Positions 50,016-63,103 of a stretch of 64,000 nt of DNA are shown in pieces (positions within the stretch are counted from its first letter, which is position 1; each line of letters begins with the position of its first letter). The stretch is from Paralvinella palmiformis. Its lineage: Eukaryota; Annelida; Polychaeta; Terebellida; Alvinellidae. The notes beneath the pieces were generated by a model. The model was not told the DNA's origin. It made no database searches and saw only the letters and a program-made list of their open reading frames with translations. A program made the translations under genes and the position numbers. The stretch covers positions 586,001-650,000 of the forward strand of contig JAODUP010000104.1 of NCBI GenBank assembly GCA_025642065.1, read 5' to 3'.

Positions 50016-50016
50016 G
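49735..50016 (+). mobile_element. LINE A 3'-end fragment with (ATT)n(CTA)n tail
   Basis: It holds TTAGAAATACATCATCTCTT, TTTTTTTAATCTGTTCTAAA, CAAGGTTGCTTTCATATATA and AGTAAGGGCGCTTTATTAAA at 49921-49940, then ATT triplets turning into CTA triplets to 50015. A 5'-truncated insertion within A2. Confidence 0.8.
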
Positions 50017-50344
50017 TATTTCTTATGATAGAGCGGCTTGCTTTTTTGTTAAAAATGATTTCCGTGTGTAGTTGTTATGCTGATCAGAGTTGCTAAAGAG
50101 CAGACAAAGAACAACAGATTTTCTATGAGAAAGGTTGGAAAACTTTCAGTATTATTGCATAGGTTTTGTGGCGTTGGTGTGTCGACTACTAGTTTTATAG
50201 ATTTAGGTGTTTTATTTCATGAATAACTGTTTACTGAGAATGTGTCCCATTGTGTCAAACACAAATCACCCTTTTGGTCTCTTCCACACCAGCCATCTAT
50301 CATTCCTTTCATCTTTCCTTTCCTCCAGTGAGAGAGAGGGGAGA

Positions 50345-50600
<256 letters not shown>

Positions 50601-51715
50601 AGAGTCAAGGGGAGAGATGAAAGCTAAGAAAATGTAAACGGGCCACTTTAGTACTGGAAGGAGCCTATCTGGCGCAACATCTTCAGACATACTGTTTATT
50701 TCCTTTAGTGTACATGAAATCGATTTTTGAACAACTTCTCGTGTTTTGTCAAGACGTCTCCTGACTGTAACAATGCCGGGTTGCGCCAGAAAGGAAAAGG
50801 TACTCTTTCTAAAGATGAAATAAACGCGAAGTACCTTCAATCCGTTTAGGTTGTGTACATAATGAATTTTCCTGAAAGACATACACATTTATTAAACGAT
50901 GGCTTACGCTTTGCTAATGCACCACAGATAATCTATAACAGAATGCATTTTGCAATATAATTCCTAAATCTTTCCTATTTCACAGCATTACCAGGAGGAC
51001 CACGATAACAACGACGATAACCAGCACCACCACAACAACACAATGTCAACAACAACTGCTATTACTACTTTACAATTTTCTATCACTCCTTACCAAATAT
51101 TTAGTTTTAGGGCGCTTTACATTTAGCAAATAAAAAACATGTGTTAGAGGAATTGCTAAACATAAATTGTTTTTATATTAGAGTATTTAGAATAATAATT
51201 TAAATGGGTAATGTTCCTAATCTACAGTATTTGAGTAACCGCATTTTAATTTATTTTTGGCACTGGAACACAAGTATATCGTAAGAATCTGATTGCTATT
51301 TTCTGATAACCGAACATTCTGAGGCCACCAATAAATACTACACTGTCTTTATTTTTTATTTCAGATTGTCTTGTAAACAATTACTAATATATAAGCGATA
51401 TAGTCTCAGGAGTGGTGGAATAATGTTCTTCTTGGATAATAATCAGGCACTAATAAGGAAAATATTCGAAGCATAAAGTCTTACCCGATTTCATTATACG
51501 ATGGTTAATAATGTCTTGTATGTTTGAAGCTAATCTGGCACTATAATAGGAGGCATTTTTCATAGAACCAGACAACTGGCAAACATTTCTCCACAGAATA
51601 TGCCATATATTGTAAATTCTAATTGATCCCGTTATGGAAATGTAAATTACAGACTACACACGTCTCCCTCTTTTGATGTTGCCAGCCAGGTAAAATAACT
51701 GTAATTTTCACCATT

Positions 51716-51728
51716 GTTGTTGTTGTTG

Positions 51729-51769
<41 letters not shown>

Positions 51770-51771
51770 GT
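51716..51771. repeat. (GTT)n(ATT)n microsatellite in A2
   Basis: Occupies the same site as the TTA tract of A1 (33471-33500). Confidence 0.95.
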
Positions 51772-51889
51772 TTCTCCTCATGTAATATGTAAATGTAAAG
51801 AAGAAATACATATCTTATTAGAAAAAAAATTGGTACCATCCAAAAGTGTCATAGAACAGGGTAAAAAATGACGAACTAGTTCTAGTCGT

Positions 51890-52177
51890 AGTTAATGTCA
51901 TTTTCACTCCATGAACATGGTAGGTCATCAGCTAACCTAGTTCCTTTCTGTCACATTTTGAAATCTTACCTTCTCAGACTTGCTGCTCTTTTCTAGGTTT
52001 CCGATCATTTGTTGTTGAACTTTGCATTGTACCTGGACTATGAATTTGCCAAACACCTGTACTAGGTACGCCTATGAGCTCGATTCTTTTCGAATATTTA
52101 GGCGCAATAGAAGTTTGTTGTTGTTATTATTAATATTTTGATTATTATTATGATTATTATTATTATTATTATTATTC
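51890..52177 (+). mobile_element. LINE B 3'-end fragment inserted in A2
   Basis: GTACCTGGACTATGAATTTG, ACACCTGTACTAGGTACGCC, GAGCTCGATTCTTTTCGAAT and GCGCAATAGAAGTTTG match the LINE B end at 30950-31080 in reverse. An ATT-rich tail ends at about 52177. It splits a block that is continuous in A1 (33600-33650) and B1 (41790-41820), which dates it after the duplication. Confidence 0.82.
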
Positions 52178-53740
52178 TACGTTTGACATTGAACGAAGCG
52201 CAGCAAATGAGGTAATGCAATCCGGACAGGTAAGAATAGTCTTTAATTATTAGTGTCCCATGTGACTTCTACATTGGTTTATCATGTGCTGTGGGCAATC
52301 GAGTTGTATTACAAAGCATCGACGACGTCGTGAGAGTAGAGACCTCGCTCTGACACATAAAAGACGAAGATGCTAACTCAAGAAGTCTGTTGGGTGTTAA
52401 TGGGCATGATGTCAAGGACAGGCTAGTGTTAATGGCAATTTCATTCAGTGTTTATTAGAGGCTATGTGCAGTGCTATTTGTTTAGATTTCGGAATCTGAA
52501 CGTTCCGATGTGGCCTACTTAGATTAATTGAACGGCTTCGGATTTAGAGGATTGTATTTGTTATAAATAAGAGACGATCCATATCAGCCCAGGTATCGCA
52601 CTAAGGGATGACAGCAGCAATCCATCATTTGTATGGGAGAAGAACTGCCATCTTTAGCTTTGTGAGCTAATTGAATAATCCATTTTCGAAGTGATCAATT
52701 CTCGTAGGATTATACTGGTAATAATTCAGCATGTTACTATTAACTTTAATTATTGTACTCATTTTCGATCTGCTACCAATAGAAAGGCTTTTTTTAACCA
52801 AGAAAATACGTGAAATACAGACACTCAATTCACAACATAATGGATGGTCTGTTTCATATTTTTGTATGAAGGTTGTAATTGGATATATATATATATATTG
52901 ATATTACATATATAAACCGAGAATCTAGTCAGTAGGTTAATGAAATGTGAAACTATTTAACTCTTCTTCATATTGTGTTGATTCATTTTATTGTTTTCAT
53001 GAGACGTATATTTTTTGGTTGGTAGTGTTAAGATAATGATAAACAAGAACATATAAGAAATACTAGGTACACAATATAAAGCTGCAATTCACATAAAAAT
53101 GCAGGGTGTCGAAATAATGATATATTCTAGGACTACTTGGTTGTAGTAGAGATACGAATATAAATCTTTTTGCAGTTGAAAGCATAATCAAATCTTGGGG
53201 ATTTATTAGTTTAAGAATTAGGTATTAGTTAGTTCAAGCGTTTTAGTAGAGAGTCTTATAAAATCGTCAAGAAATATTTCGGTTGCACATGTTTCTGTTA
53301 TTGTAAATATTGTTTGATGTTTTGAATAGAAGATAAAACGTTGAGATTTTAGTATATTAACAATACTTAAAAGCAATAATGTAAATAACAAGGTGGGTTA
53401 AGAGTAACAAATAGGTGTATCTGTGGACCTGTGAACAGATGAGTTACAATTTAAGAGATATACACCAGGGGAATGTTATTAATACTATTTGAACGTCGCT
53501 CAATAATTATGATGCGTACTGTTTTTTCGTATAACACAATTCCATTTCTCCATTTCTAATGTATAAAAAGTGGTCTATAACTGAAATTTAATATTCGCTT
53601 TCCTGTGTAGATAATACATCCAGCCTTGAAATAATTTTCTGATTGAAATTCTGACTAATATTTGTCTGTTAATTGAAATGTATACAGTTTTTGCACTATG
53701 AAGTCCTATAAAATTCTGATTAATATACAGGTATTAACAT

Positions 53741-53742
<2 letters not shown>

Positions 53743-53817
<75 letters not shown>

Positions 53818-53847
53818 TTCTGTCCGTCCGTCCGTCCGTCCGTCCAT
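53743..53847. repeat. (TATC)n then (GTCC)n microsatellite in A2
   Basis: About 76 bp of TATC, then CTGTCCGTCC steps. Same site as 36776-36912 in A1. Confidence 0.96.
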
Positions 53848-53924
53848 CTAGCCAGCCACCCACAAACACACCCACTCTATCAACCAACCAACAAACCACC
53901 CGCGCTACATATTATCGCCCACTC

Positions 53925-54890
53925 CAAACTTTTAACTTAGAACCTGGTTTTGGTATAGTGTGTTAATGGTTGAGAGTTAGTGGTGTTGCTGTTGTGCAAA
54001 TATTATAATATTTTCCCCATTATTTCTTCTTACATACACTACTTATATCATTTATAAATAATTGATTATAGCAAAACTGGCGGTAATGTCATCTGTTTAG
54101 TAGAAAACATTCAAAGATCTTCTGATGGATCGCTATGATAGTTTATTTAGGGACATTTTTTTATGAGCATGCACCTTTAAGGACAAAGGAAATGTAAAGG
54201 AGATTACTATTTCGATAGTACAGTAAAGCTACACAGGCTGCAAAGTGGACACATAAGGTACGGTGGCCTTTTGTAGATCAGGACCAGTTGGTATGCTCTT
54301 TATAAAATGTACTGAGTCAGTCAAATGCCCCTGTCTTTGTCAAATCAAGATATTTTCAAAAAGGATCAAAACCTTCAAGGAAATCAGAGGGATGTCTTCA
54401 GATTTGTGCTTAAACTGCTACATAAAATTCAGACTGTCCTTCAAAGTAGTTTTAACTAATTGAAAGATATGGGCTATTATTTTATTAACTTCCTCTTTCA
54501 AAAGATTTTAAATTTACACAATGGGTCCCCTTCCAGCATCTTATTAGAAGATATATCGTCGATAGCAGAGTCAAAATCTCCATGTTGAACAGATTCGAGC
54601 CTCTAACAGAAAGAGGCTGATATGAGAACGTTACCGAAAAGGTCATCGAATGTTTTCTATGCAGTAAGCAGTTACAAATATAGTTAACTCATTTAAAAGT
54701 TTGTTCATTAACATGCTATGTACAATTATGGAAAAAGAAATGGTTTTCTGTCTGAACATTATTTGTTCAATAATTACTGAATGAAGTCTGTTATAAAACG
54801 TGGTCACAACACGGGCTCGAGTGAAAAATGGTTTTATGGTGTCAGTTGATAAAGTTAGGCCTCCTGGACCTGTGTACTGCCTTTGACCGA
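53925..54890 (+). mobile_element. LINE A in copy A2 (endonuclease to start of RT)
   Basis: The 5' flank matches A1 37540-37700. The endonuclease core is deleted; text near 54110-54480 equals B2 63150-63530. The RT segment near 54830-54890 reads LIKLGLLDLCTAFDR, where the LINE has LDLSxAFD, and then turns into CCGACTGA-type repeat. No catalytic box is left. Confidence 0.75.
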
Positions 54891-55913
54891 CCGACTGACC
54901 GACTAACCACCCACCCAAACACCCTCCCTCCCAACCAAACATCTATCCACCCAACCAACCCACACATCCAGCCACCCACCCATCCACCCAATCAACCAGC
55001 AATCGACCGACCTACCCACCAAACCCACCAATCCATCAACCCAGCAACTCACTCACTAACTCACTGACTCACCCACTCACTCGATGACTGACTCATCGAC
55101 TCATTGACTCACTGAATCACTTACTGACTCACTGACTCACTGACTCACTGACTGACTCACTCACTCACTCACTCAGCCAACAAAGCAAACATTTATTCAC
55201 TGACTCAATCACTTACTGATAGATTCATTGACTGACTGATTGACTGACCGATTCACTCACTCACTCACTCACTCACTCACTCACTCACTCACTCACTCAC
55301 TCACTCACTCACTCACTCACTCACTCACTCACTCACTCACTCACTCACTCACTCACTCACTCACTCACTCACTCACTCACTCACTCACTCACACACTCAC
55401 TCACTCACCACCTACCACTCACTCACTCACTCACTCACTCACTCACTCACTCACTCACTCACTCACTCACTCACCACCACTCACTCACTCACTCACTCAC
55501 TCACCACTCACTCACTCACTCACTCACTCACCACTCACTCACCACTCACCACTCACTCACCACTCACTCACCTCTACACTCACTCACTCACTCACTCACT
55601 CACTCACTCACTCACTCACTCACCACTACCACCACCACTCACTCACTCCCCATCATCATCATCATACTCATACCACTCAAACTCACTCCTCCTCACTCAC
55701 TCACTCACTCACTCACTCACTCACTCACTCACTCACTCACTCACTCACTCACTCACTCACTCACTCACTCACTCACTCACTCACTCACTCACTCACTCAC
55801 TCACTCACTCACTCACTCCTCCACACTCACTCACTCACTCACTCACTCACTCACTCACTCACTCACTCACTCACTCACTCACTCACTCACTCACTCACTC
55901 ACTCACTCACCAC
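54888..55913. repeat. About 1 kb tetranucleotide array (CCGA/CACC to CACT) between A2 and B2
   Basis: It grades from CCGACTGACC and CACCCACC through CACTGACT to almost pure CACT at 55253-55913, with CACCACT interruptions. The ORF of 237 codons (SLTH)n is an artefact. The GGGG-poor, strand-asymmetric array is the largest simple repeat in the window. Confidence 0.97.
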
Positions 55914-56407
55914 ATCCCTGTTGTCAGATCACCAGAAAAAGACTGACAAGTAGTAATCGGGTTATTCAAGCTACTAGTCATCTTGGGAAGAAAATGTAAT
56001 AAAGTTATGTTGTTGTAATTCATTAATCCGGTCGTCCATAACTTCGTTTATCGTTGCTAATGACAACTAATCTAAATATATGCTACTCTCAAGGACATGA
56101 TCTAACTCAATGTTGCAAATTAACGGTCTATGACTTCACAACGCTGAACGAAAAATAATATTATAACGGCCAATTAATAATAGTCATTACCAGTTACTGG
56201 AAATATAAGGTTGGAGGTGTATTATGTTATTATGTGTTTGTTGAGATATTGTTACCCTTCCTAACTGTTCAGCCCACACACAAACAAAATAACAATAACA
56301 ACCAGAACCACAACAATAGTAGTTAATAACAAGAAGAACAACAACAAACATGTTTTAATTAATGCAGCATTGAAACTTTAGACCTAAGTACACAGAGACT
56401 GTAATTT

Positions 56408-56409
<2 letters not shown>

Positions 56410-56462
<53 letters not shown>
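56410..56462. repeat. (AT)n microsatellite in B2
   Basis: About 52 bp of AT at the site where B1 has GA and A1 has TA plus GA. Confidence 0.96.
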
Positions 56463-56465
<3 letters not shown>

Positions 56466-57514
56466 GTGTGTAATGAGGCGAAGAAGAGGATAATAATAGT
56501 GAATCACTAATCAAAAGCCTCTAGTTCTGATACAGATCATTATCTACGCAGGTAAGTCCATGTAGATTTAGATATTATATGATACAAACACTATCCAGAG
56601 GCCAATAATTCCTGATGGAGAAAAGTTTTTATACTCCCTTGTATCAATAAGTAGTCGGTAGATTGTTAATTAGCGTGATGAATATTGTCTCAGAATTCGG
56701 GGAATAATTTTCTTCGTGAATACTATTTGTGGCGTTATTAAGGAAAATATACGAAGCATAAACGTTTAGCCAATTTCATTTCATTATATGATAATCAATT
56801 ATGGCTTATTCGTTTGAAGCTCATCTGGTCGTTACAAGGACAGACTTGGCCTGACGTAACAGGTAAACGCGTAAAGAAGAAATAAATATATTATGAGGAA
56901 ACAATTCTTGGTACCGACTGAGTGTCATAGATCAGGGTAAGCTATAACGAACTAGTTCTAGTCGTTGTTGAGGTCATTCCACGTTTGACCTGGACCGAAG
57001 TGGTTGCAAATGAGGTAATGTAATCCGGGCAGGTAAGCGAAGTCTTTAATTATTAGTGGCCCACCTGACATTTACATTGGTCTATCATTTGCTGTCGGTA
57101 ATTGAGTTGTATCACGAGGCGTCTTTCGGGAAACGACGACACCATCCGGGTTAGAGTCCTCATTGCCGATGCATCCATTAAAGGAAGAAAACGCGAGCTG
57201 GAGAAGTCAGCTTGGGTTAATGGGCACAATGGCAAGGACACTCTGGTGTCAATGGTAAATATTATTCCCGGTGCAGGATTATCTCACCAGGTAGCATTTA
57301 TCGTTTTTATGGGGGAAGAATTACCATCTTTAGTCTTGTGAGCTATTTGAATAATCCCTTTTCGTACACTGCTTGGTGCTACATTTGTTTATCTTAATCT
57401 GATCGCGTCCGTGTGTCGATCGGTCAATCGGTCTATATGTCCGTCTACTTATTCGATCTGTTTTAGTATGCTAGGCACGTACTGATGAACGCATTCACCC
57501 ACACATATCCGAAA

Positions 57515-57807
<293 letters not shown>

Positions 57808-58660
57808 ATGTGTATGAGGTATTTGACCCTCCAATAAATATCACAAGGCATATTATGCTGCGGTTGAGAAAGTTCCTTTTTCTATGCGTGGAGACTATCT
57901 TTCCCGGTCCCTGCATTCAAGAAAAGTTGATCTGGAGCTGTATAATCCATGTACTATTTGCGTCTTTGGAGGGACGCCGTTTAGATGTTTGGCCTGGTTA
58001 TCCAGCATTTAAATGACTGTAGCAGGCACAGTACGCTCTTAAAGCATTATAAGTACTCCTGACTCAGGAATAGAAACACTGCATCGCATCTCGAGCGGTG
58101 GCATTGGACACAACTCGCGCGGTTGGTGTGTTTATATAACAACTTTAGTTGTATATAAAATTCACCTTGGTTGTATGTGGGAACATAATTATCTTTCCTA
58201 GGTTCAGTTATGTCCAGTTTATACTATGACATTCCAGATTAGCTCTAATCTGATTGTTATAGATAACATTTAAGAGCTACAATAGTTAGAATAGCAGACG
58301 TTAGGTCAGGTTTATAAATGATAACATAGTTCAAACAGTACCGAAGCTATGACGCGCTATTACGGTCTGCTTCAGCGCAGATGTCAGTCTTTTAATAGCA
58401 ATTAAGTTAAACAGTTTTAATAGTAGTCGCTTCGTGACGCCTGCCCGTTGTAAAAACTGATGTTTGAAGACAGTGACAATTGGGTTATATGGTTTATATA
58501 GTATTGCTTTGAAGAAAGATACAGCAATTAAAAAATAGCTATAAATAGGGCTGCTTAGATAATTAATCTAAACATTCTCACTACTGCCGTGATCTGACTT
58601 GGGTGTTCTACTCCCAAACTCCACGACTGTAGGTGATTCGTATTTTGATTTTGCTTGGCG
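57808..58660. other. No gene recognised (B2-specific segment)
   Basis: Mixed AT-rich DNA without counterpart that I could align in A1 or B1. Short ORFs only. Confidence 0.4.
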
Positions 58661-58667
58661 GCTTAGG

Positions 58668-58775
58668 GACTGGTGAGACATTACACATGTCTCAGCAAGA
58701 AAAGTCGCCACTCTGGATTCAGTCCCCTGAAGAAACGTCCAGAGTTTGAATTCACGGTTCGAGATTCTCTGTGCC
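58668..58775. repeat. Dispersed repeat R1 (copy 2)
   Basis: ACTGGTGAGACATTACACAT then GTCTCAG, a middle part, CCCTGAAGAAACGTCCAGAG and TTTGAATTCACGGTTCGAGA. It matches 20811-20905 in order and spacing. The TGAGACAT / ATGTCTCA arms make an 8 bp hairpin with a 5-base loop. Confidence 0.62.
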
Positions 58776-59612
58776 TGTGCCTTATTATACACAGCTAAAA
58801 CATACACAAACACACGGCCACATGTATTCCAGTGATGAATCATCCATTTCTAATATTTATCTGTGATACATATGTGCCCACAAACGTTTACAGCAACATA
58901 TTGACGATTGTTATCTGGTTGACAGTGAACTAGCCATTTTCACCAAATAGCCACGAAGAATATATCTAGATTGATGAATATATGTGTTGTCAATTTAAAT
59001 TTGAACGCCAGCTATGTTAACGAATATCGAAGTAGGAATTGCAGAGTGACAGAGGATGTTTTACTCGATAAGTCACCTGTTCCTTTATCTATTATACGTT
59101 CTCAACCACAGGTACATTTTCAGCTTCTTTACGCTTAAACTGGATTAATATCAAATGTTTTTTTTTACATTTATTTCAGTAAATTGTACACTTCTTTTAA
59201 CCTAAAGTGCACATAATCCGTTCGTTTGATACTAAAAGCTCGATAAGGGGAATCGCAATTTACAAATGTCTTTTACGATTGGAATGATTTGTAAGTATCA
59301 CATTCTCTACAGTTCATTATTTGCAGAAGCGATGCCCTTAGAATATTGAATATTACTGACATATTAAAGACATAATAGCACAGATATATTAAGGAGAGTT
59401 AAGTTAATGCTGATATACCCAGATCAAAGAAACTCTTGCATGACTTCTTCCTTAGATATACCGAGATCATAACTCCTTCCTTAAATATTGGAAATGTTTA
59501 TTAGTAGACATATTGAGGCCTTATATTAGCAGTATATGAAAGTAAATGTTTTTGTAAGATAAACTAAAAAAAGGAAATATCAGAAGACTATTGAATATAT
59601 GAAAAACGAGGT

Positions 59613-59951
59613 AATAGCGTGAAAGCGCAGTCAGTTAGAGCGTAGGACTCGTAGCCGAACGGTCACGGGTTCGAGGCTCCTTGAGCTGCAGTGCCGTCAT
59701 GTGGCGACTGGTTCACTCATCCATAAAAATGAGCACCTGACAGGACGCGATGGCGATGTGTTTGAGTAACGCTTTGCGCCTATAATGGCAGCTTGCGTTG
59801 TATGCTCCCTTGTGATTTGAGATATGTGCTGGGTGGAAACAGGTCTGAGTCAGGGATAATAATATTGTAAATAATATTGTAAAGCGCATTAGAGCAGCTT
59901 CTAGCTGAATAGGGCGCTTTATAAATATCACATATTATTATTATTATTATA
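59613..59951 (+). mobile_element. tRNA-derived SINE, family S4, with a LINE A-like tail
   Basis: A head with A-box-like AGCGCAGTCAGTTAGAGCGT (about 59624-59643) and a B box ACGGGTTCGAGGCTCC at about 59665-59680. A 200 bp body follows, with GGTTCACTCATCCATAAAAA and CTTGTGATTTGAGATATGTG. The last part AGGGCGCTTTATAAATATCA (59911-59930) and the (TTA)n tail closely resemble the LINE A terminus. The head is tRNA-like, but the 3' body rules out a tRNA gene. Shared tails mean the SINE is probably copied by the LINE A reverse transcriptase. Confidence 0.8.
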
Positions 59952-60913
59952 AATCAAGAAGATTAATAAAATACACAAATGCAATTTCACCAAATAGTGG
60001 ATGGTGTTCTATGATTATCTCATATACAAACTAAATCTTTTTTATGACGCTTTCTCGCTCTGCAAGAAAAGATTTAGTATAATATTTCTAGTAATTTATT
60101 TTGTTATCATGGTTAGAAATTATATAGATTGATATTGTACATATAAACTGAGAATCAAGTCACTAGGTTAAAGAAATGTGAACATATTTTTTCATTTGAC
60201 TGCTTTCATGAGCCATATACATTTTGATTTGCGAATGTGTTAAAATAATAAATAAGAAAATATAAGGCATATTAAGTGCACAATATAAAGTTGCAATTCA
60301 TATGTAAACGTAAGATATCGAAAGAATTACGTATTATACCAAGTGCTTCAGTAGAGAGTCTAATGAAACCATCAAGAAATATTTGCGGCTGTACTAATTT
60401 CTGTCAATGTAGATATTACTTGATATATTGTTGAATAGAAGAAAATAGATTTTCGTATATCAACAATACTTAAAAGGAAAAATGTAAATAATAAGCTGGG
60501 TTAATAGTAATGAATTAATATAATAAGCAGAAGAAGACTTCTTATAGCCACCCAGTGACCGTAACCATGCTGGTTTTACTGCCAGAACAAAATCATGCAT
60601 TAAAGGCCAGTTTCATACGTGTAGTGATATATTTAAGTGTTTATCAGAACTCAGATAAAGTAGGTTGTGAATTACTTTTATCGTCATCACATTGAATATA
60701 AATAATGTGGTATAATGAAAAGTGAGACTTAGATAAATGAGTTTTGCATGTGTAACAACTACTTTTTCACGTTGCAAAGATAGCCTTTTGTTTTGTTTTC
60801 ATTGATGTAATTTTGTGACTCTCATAACTTGTGTATGACATTTATTATCATAACATTGAATATAGATAATGTAGTATATTTAAAAGTGAGAATTAAATAA
60901 ATTAAATATATAC

Positions 60914-61277
60914 ATGTCTATCTATCTATCTATCTACCTACCTATCTACCTACCTATCTACCTACTTATCTACCTACCTACCTACATACCTACCTACCTA
61001 CATATCTACCTACCTACCTACCTACCTATTTACCTACATATCTACCTACCTACCTACATACCTACCTACCTATCTACCTACCTACCAACCTACCTACCTA
61101 CCTACCTACCTACCTACCTATCTACCTATCTACCTACCTATCTACCTACATATCTATCTACATATCTACCTACATATCTACCTACATATCTACCTACCTC
61201 TCTACCTACCTACCTACCTACCTACCTACCTACCTACCTACCTACCTACCTATCTACCTACCATCTACCTATACCTA

Positions 61278-61340
<63 letters not shown>
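60914..61340. repeat. (TATC)n/(CTAC)n array then (AT)n in B2
   Basis: About 365 bp of CTAC with interspersed TATC and CATA variants, then about 60 bp AT. The ORF (YLPTYLPT) is an artefact. Confidence 0.97.
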
Positions 61341-61344
<4 letters not shown>

Positions 61345-62471
61345 TATTTATTAATGTATTCTTCTAGCTATCTATCAATCCATGTACAATAACTAAATAT
61401 ATAAAATACACCCCAAATTGATTGTTTTAAAATTGTATATCTATACTTGTTTAGCTGAATTTTATTCGTTAGCCGTCGAATGAATGTTCTATATAAGTGT
61501 CAACAGGATGTAGTCCCAAATGTCATCTTTATATTGCGGAAAGTGAGTGGATTAAAATATGACGATGGTTGAAGTATTTTTGTGCGTAATAATGACGGAC
61601 TTATCCTGATATTGAAAGTAGAAGAAACCACGATATACATTAAATCTAGGTGAACAAATACTTGAACCATCTATTCTTTTACTATATCAAATCATACAAT
61701 CTAATGCTAACTCCACCACATTAAAACATGCAGTAGACTAACTTATTTCTGTCAGTCTCTACTTTCTTTGCAAAAAAGATTTGTATTAGTTTATCACCCA
61801 AAAATATATCTTAACAACTAGAATAATACTTCTGGCTTTCTTCTATTGAATTTAATTATATGAATATCCTTAGTGATGTATTATTGATATAATATGGCGG
61901 GAAGTATGACCGGCTCTCGATTTTATCGGAATATTTCTCAGATAATTCAGCTACGAAAGAGGTTACTTTAATGAAAATGATGTATTTTATCTATTCTATG
62001 ACATATATTTCATTTCTATTAGTATAAATCGATTATATTCGATTATTTTCTATTATTGTAATTTTCTTTATATTCGAATACTTGACGACTTAAATATTCT
62101 CCCACTCAGATGTTTATGCTAAGAACCCGGTTTTTGGTAGTGTGTTGATGGTTGAGAGTTGTTGGCGTTGTTTTTGTGTAAACTTTATAATCTTCTTCCC
62201 CTTATTTCTTCATAAGTTAGCTTCTTATTTCATTTATAAATAATGGATAATAGTATACTTCAGTAACTTAAATGCAAATCAGATAAAATGCATGTACTTT
62301 GATATATAGCTATACCAATAACACCATCTAATGGCACAGCTATATATATATATATATATTGTCAGTCGGTATGTAATAAATGTGATGAGATATCTGTTAT
62401 TGTTAGGATATGGATATCGATTCTCTCGTCATTACGGAGTCTTGGCTGATTGGTAATGTTTCAGACCAGAA

Positions 62472-62539
62472 AAAACGGCCCATTTAGCCTACCCTGTGCA
62501 CAAAAGTGGCCTAAAACATCAATCATTATCATCATCATC
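62472..62539 (+). mobile_element. 5'-truncated SINE S1 (copy e) with 12 bp target-site duplication
   Basis: Only the S1 tail half is present: ACGGCCCATTTAGCCTACCC, CACAAAAGTGGCCTAAAACA and an ATC-rich end. TTCAGACCAGAA at 62460-62471 is repeated at 62540-62551, flanking the insert exactly. It breaks the LINE A endonuclease frame. Confidence 0.93.
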
Positions 62540-62978
62540 TTCAGACCAGAATTTTTTTGGTGATGAGACTCAACCTGGATATTCATTCCATGATGGAGCT
62601 CCGTATCACAAAAAGTGGAGGAGCCGGCATTATCCTTTTCAGATCTGCCAGTCTGAGGCAGAATGTGCAAGAAAGCTGCACATTTCTTCAAGGAATGTTT
62701 GGAATTTGTTGACCAACATTGGCCATCTGTTGATCTTAGGTGATTTCAATATTTATTGGGATTGCCAAAGCAATGCAGATACCAAACAATTGGCTGACAT
62801 TCTTAAATCCGCCAATCTCAGGCAGCATGGACAAGAAAGAACACACAGACAGGGCCACTTCTTAGATCTTGTCATCTCACGTGAGATCAAGGGTATTTCT
62901 GTGTCTTGCATGCTGTCTGACCATTTCTTTATTAACATTGATGTATCTTTACGGAAATATTGTGTTACAGCTAAAGTT

Positions 62979-63103
62979 ATCTCATACAGGAGAAACGTTT
63001 TTTTATATATTTCCAAACGTTCTAGGACACTGAATGGCCTAAATTGTGCCGATGCGTCGTTAAACAACATTCATTCATCCATCCATCCATCTCATACAGG
63101 AGA
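62979..63103 (+). mobile_element. Short retro-insertion with 15 bp target-site duplication and CATC tail
   Basis: Insert 62994-63088 lies between two copies of ATCTCATACAGGAGA (62979-62993 and 63089-63103). It ends TGCCGATGCGTCGTTAAACA, then ACATTCATTCATCCATCC, a 3' end style common among mollusc-type SINE/LINE families with CATT/CATC tails. Only the last ~95 bp are present, so the family is not identified. It splits the LINE A endonuclease-to-RT linker. Confidence 0.9.

Noticed and set aside
55240..55953. 237-codon (SLTH)n open frame
   Set aside because: It is a translation of a CACT array, which is open in every frame because the motif contains no stop.
59613..59690. Possible functional tRNA gene
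   Set aside because: A- and B-box-like words exist, but arms do not pair into a full cloverleaf and the sequence runs straight into a SINE body.
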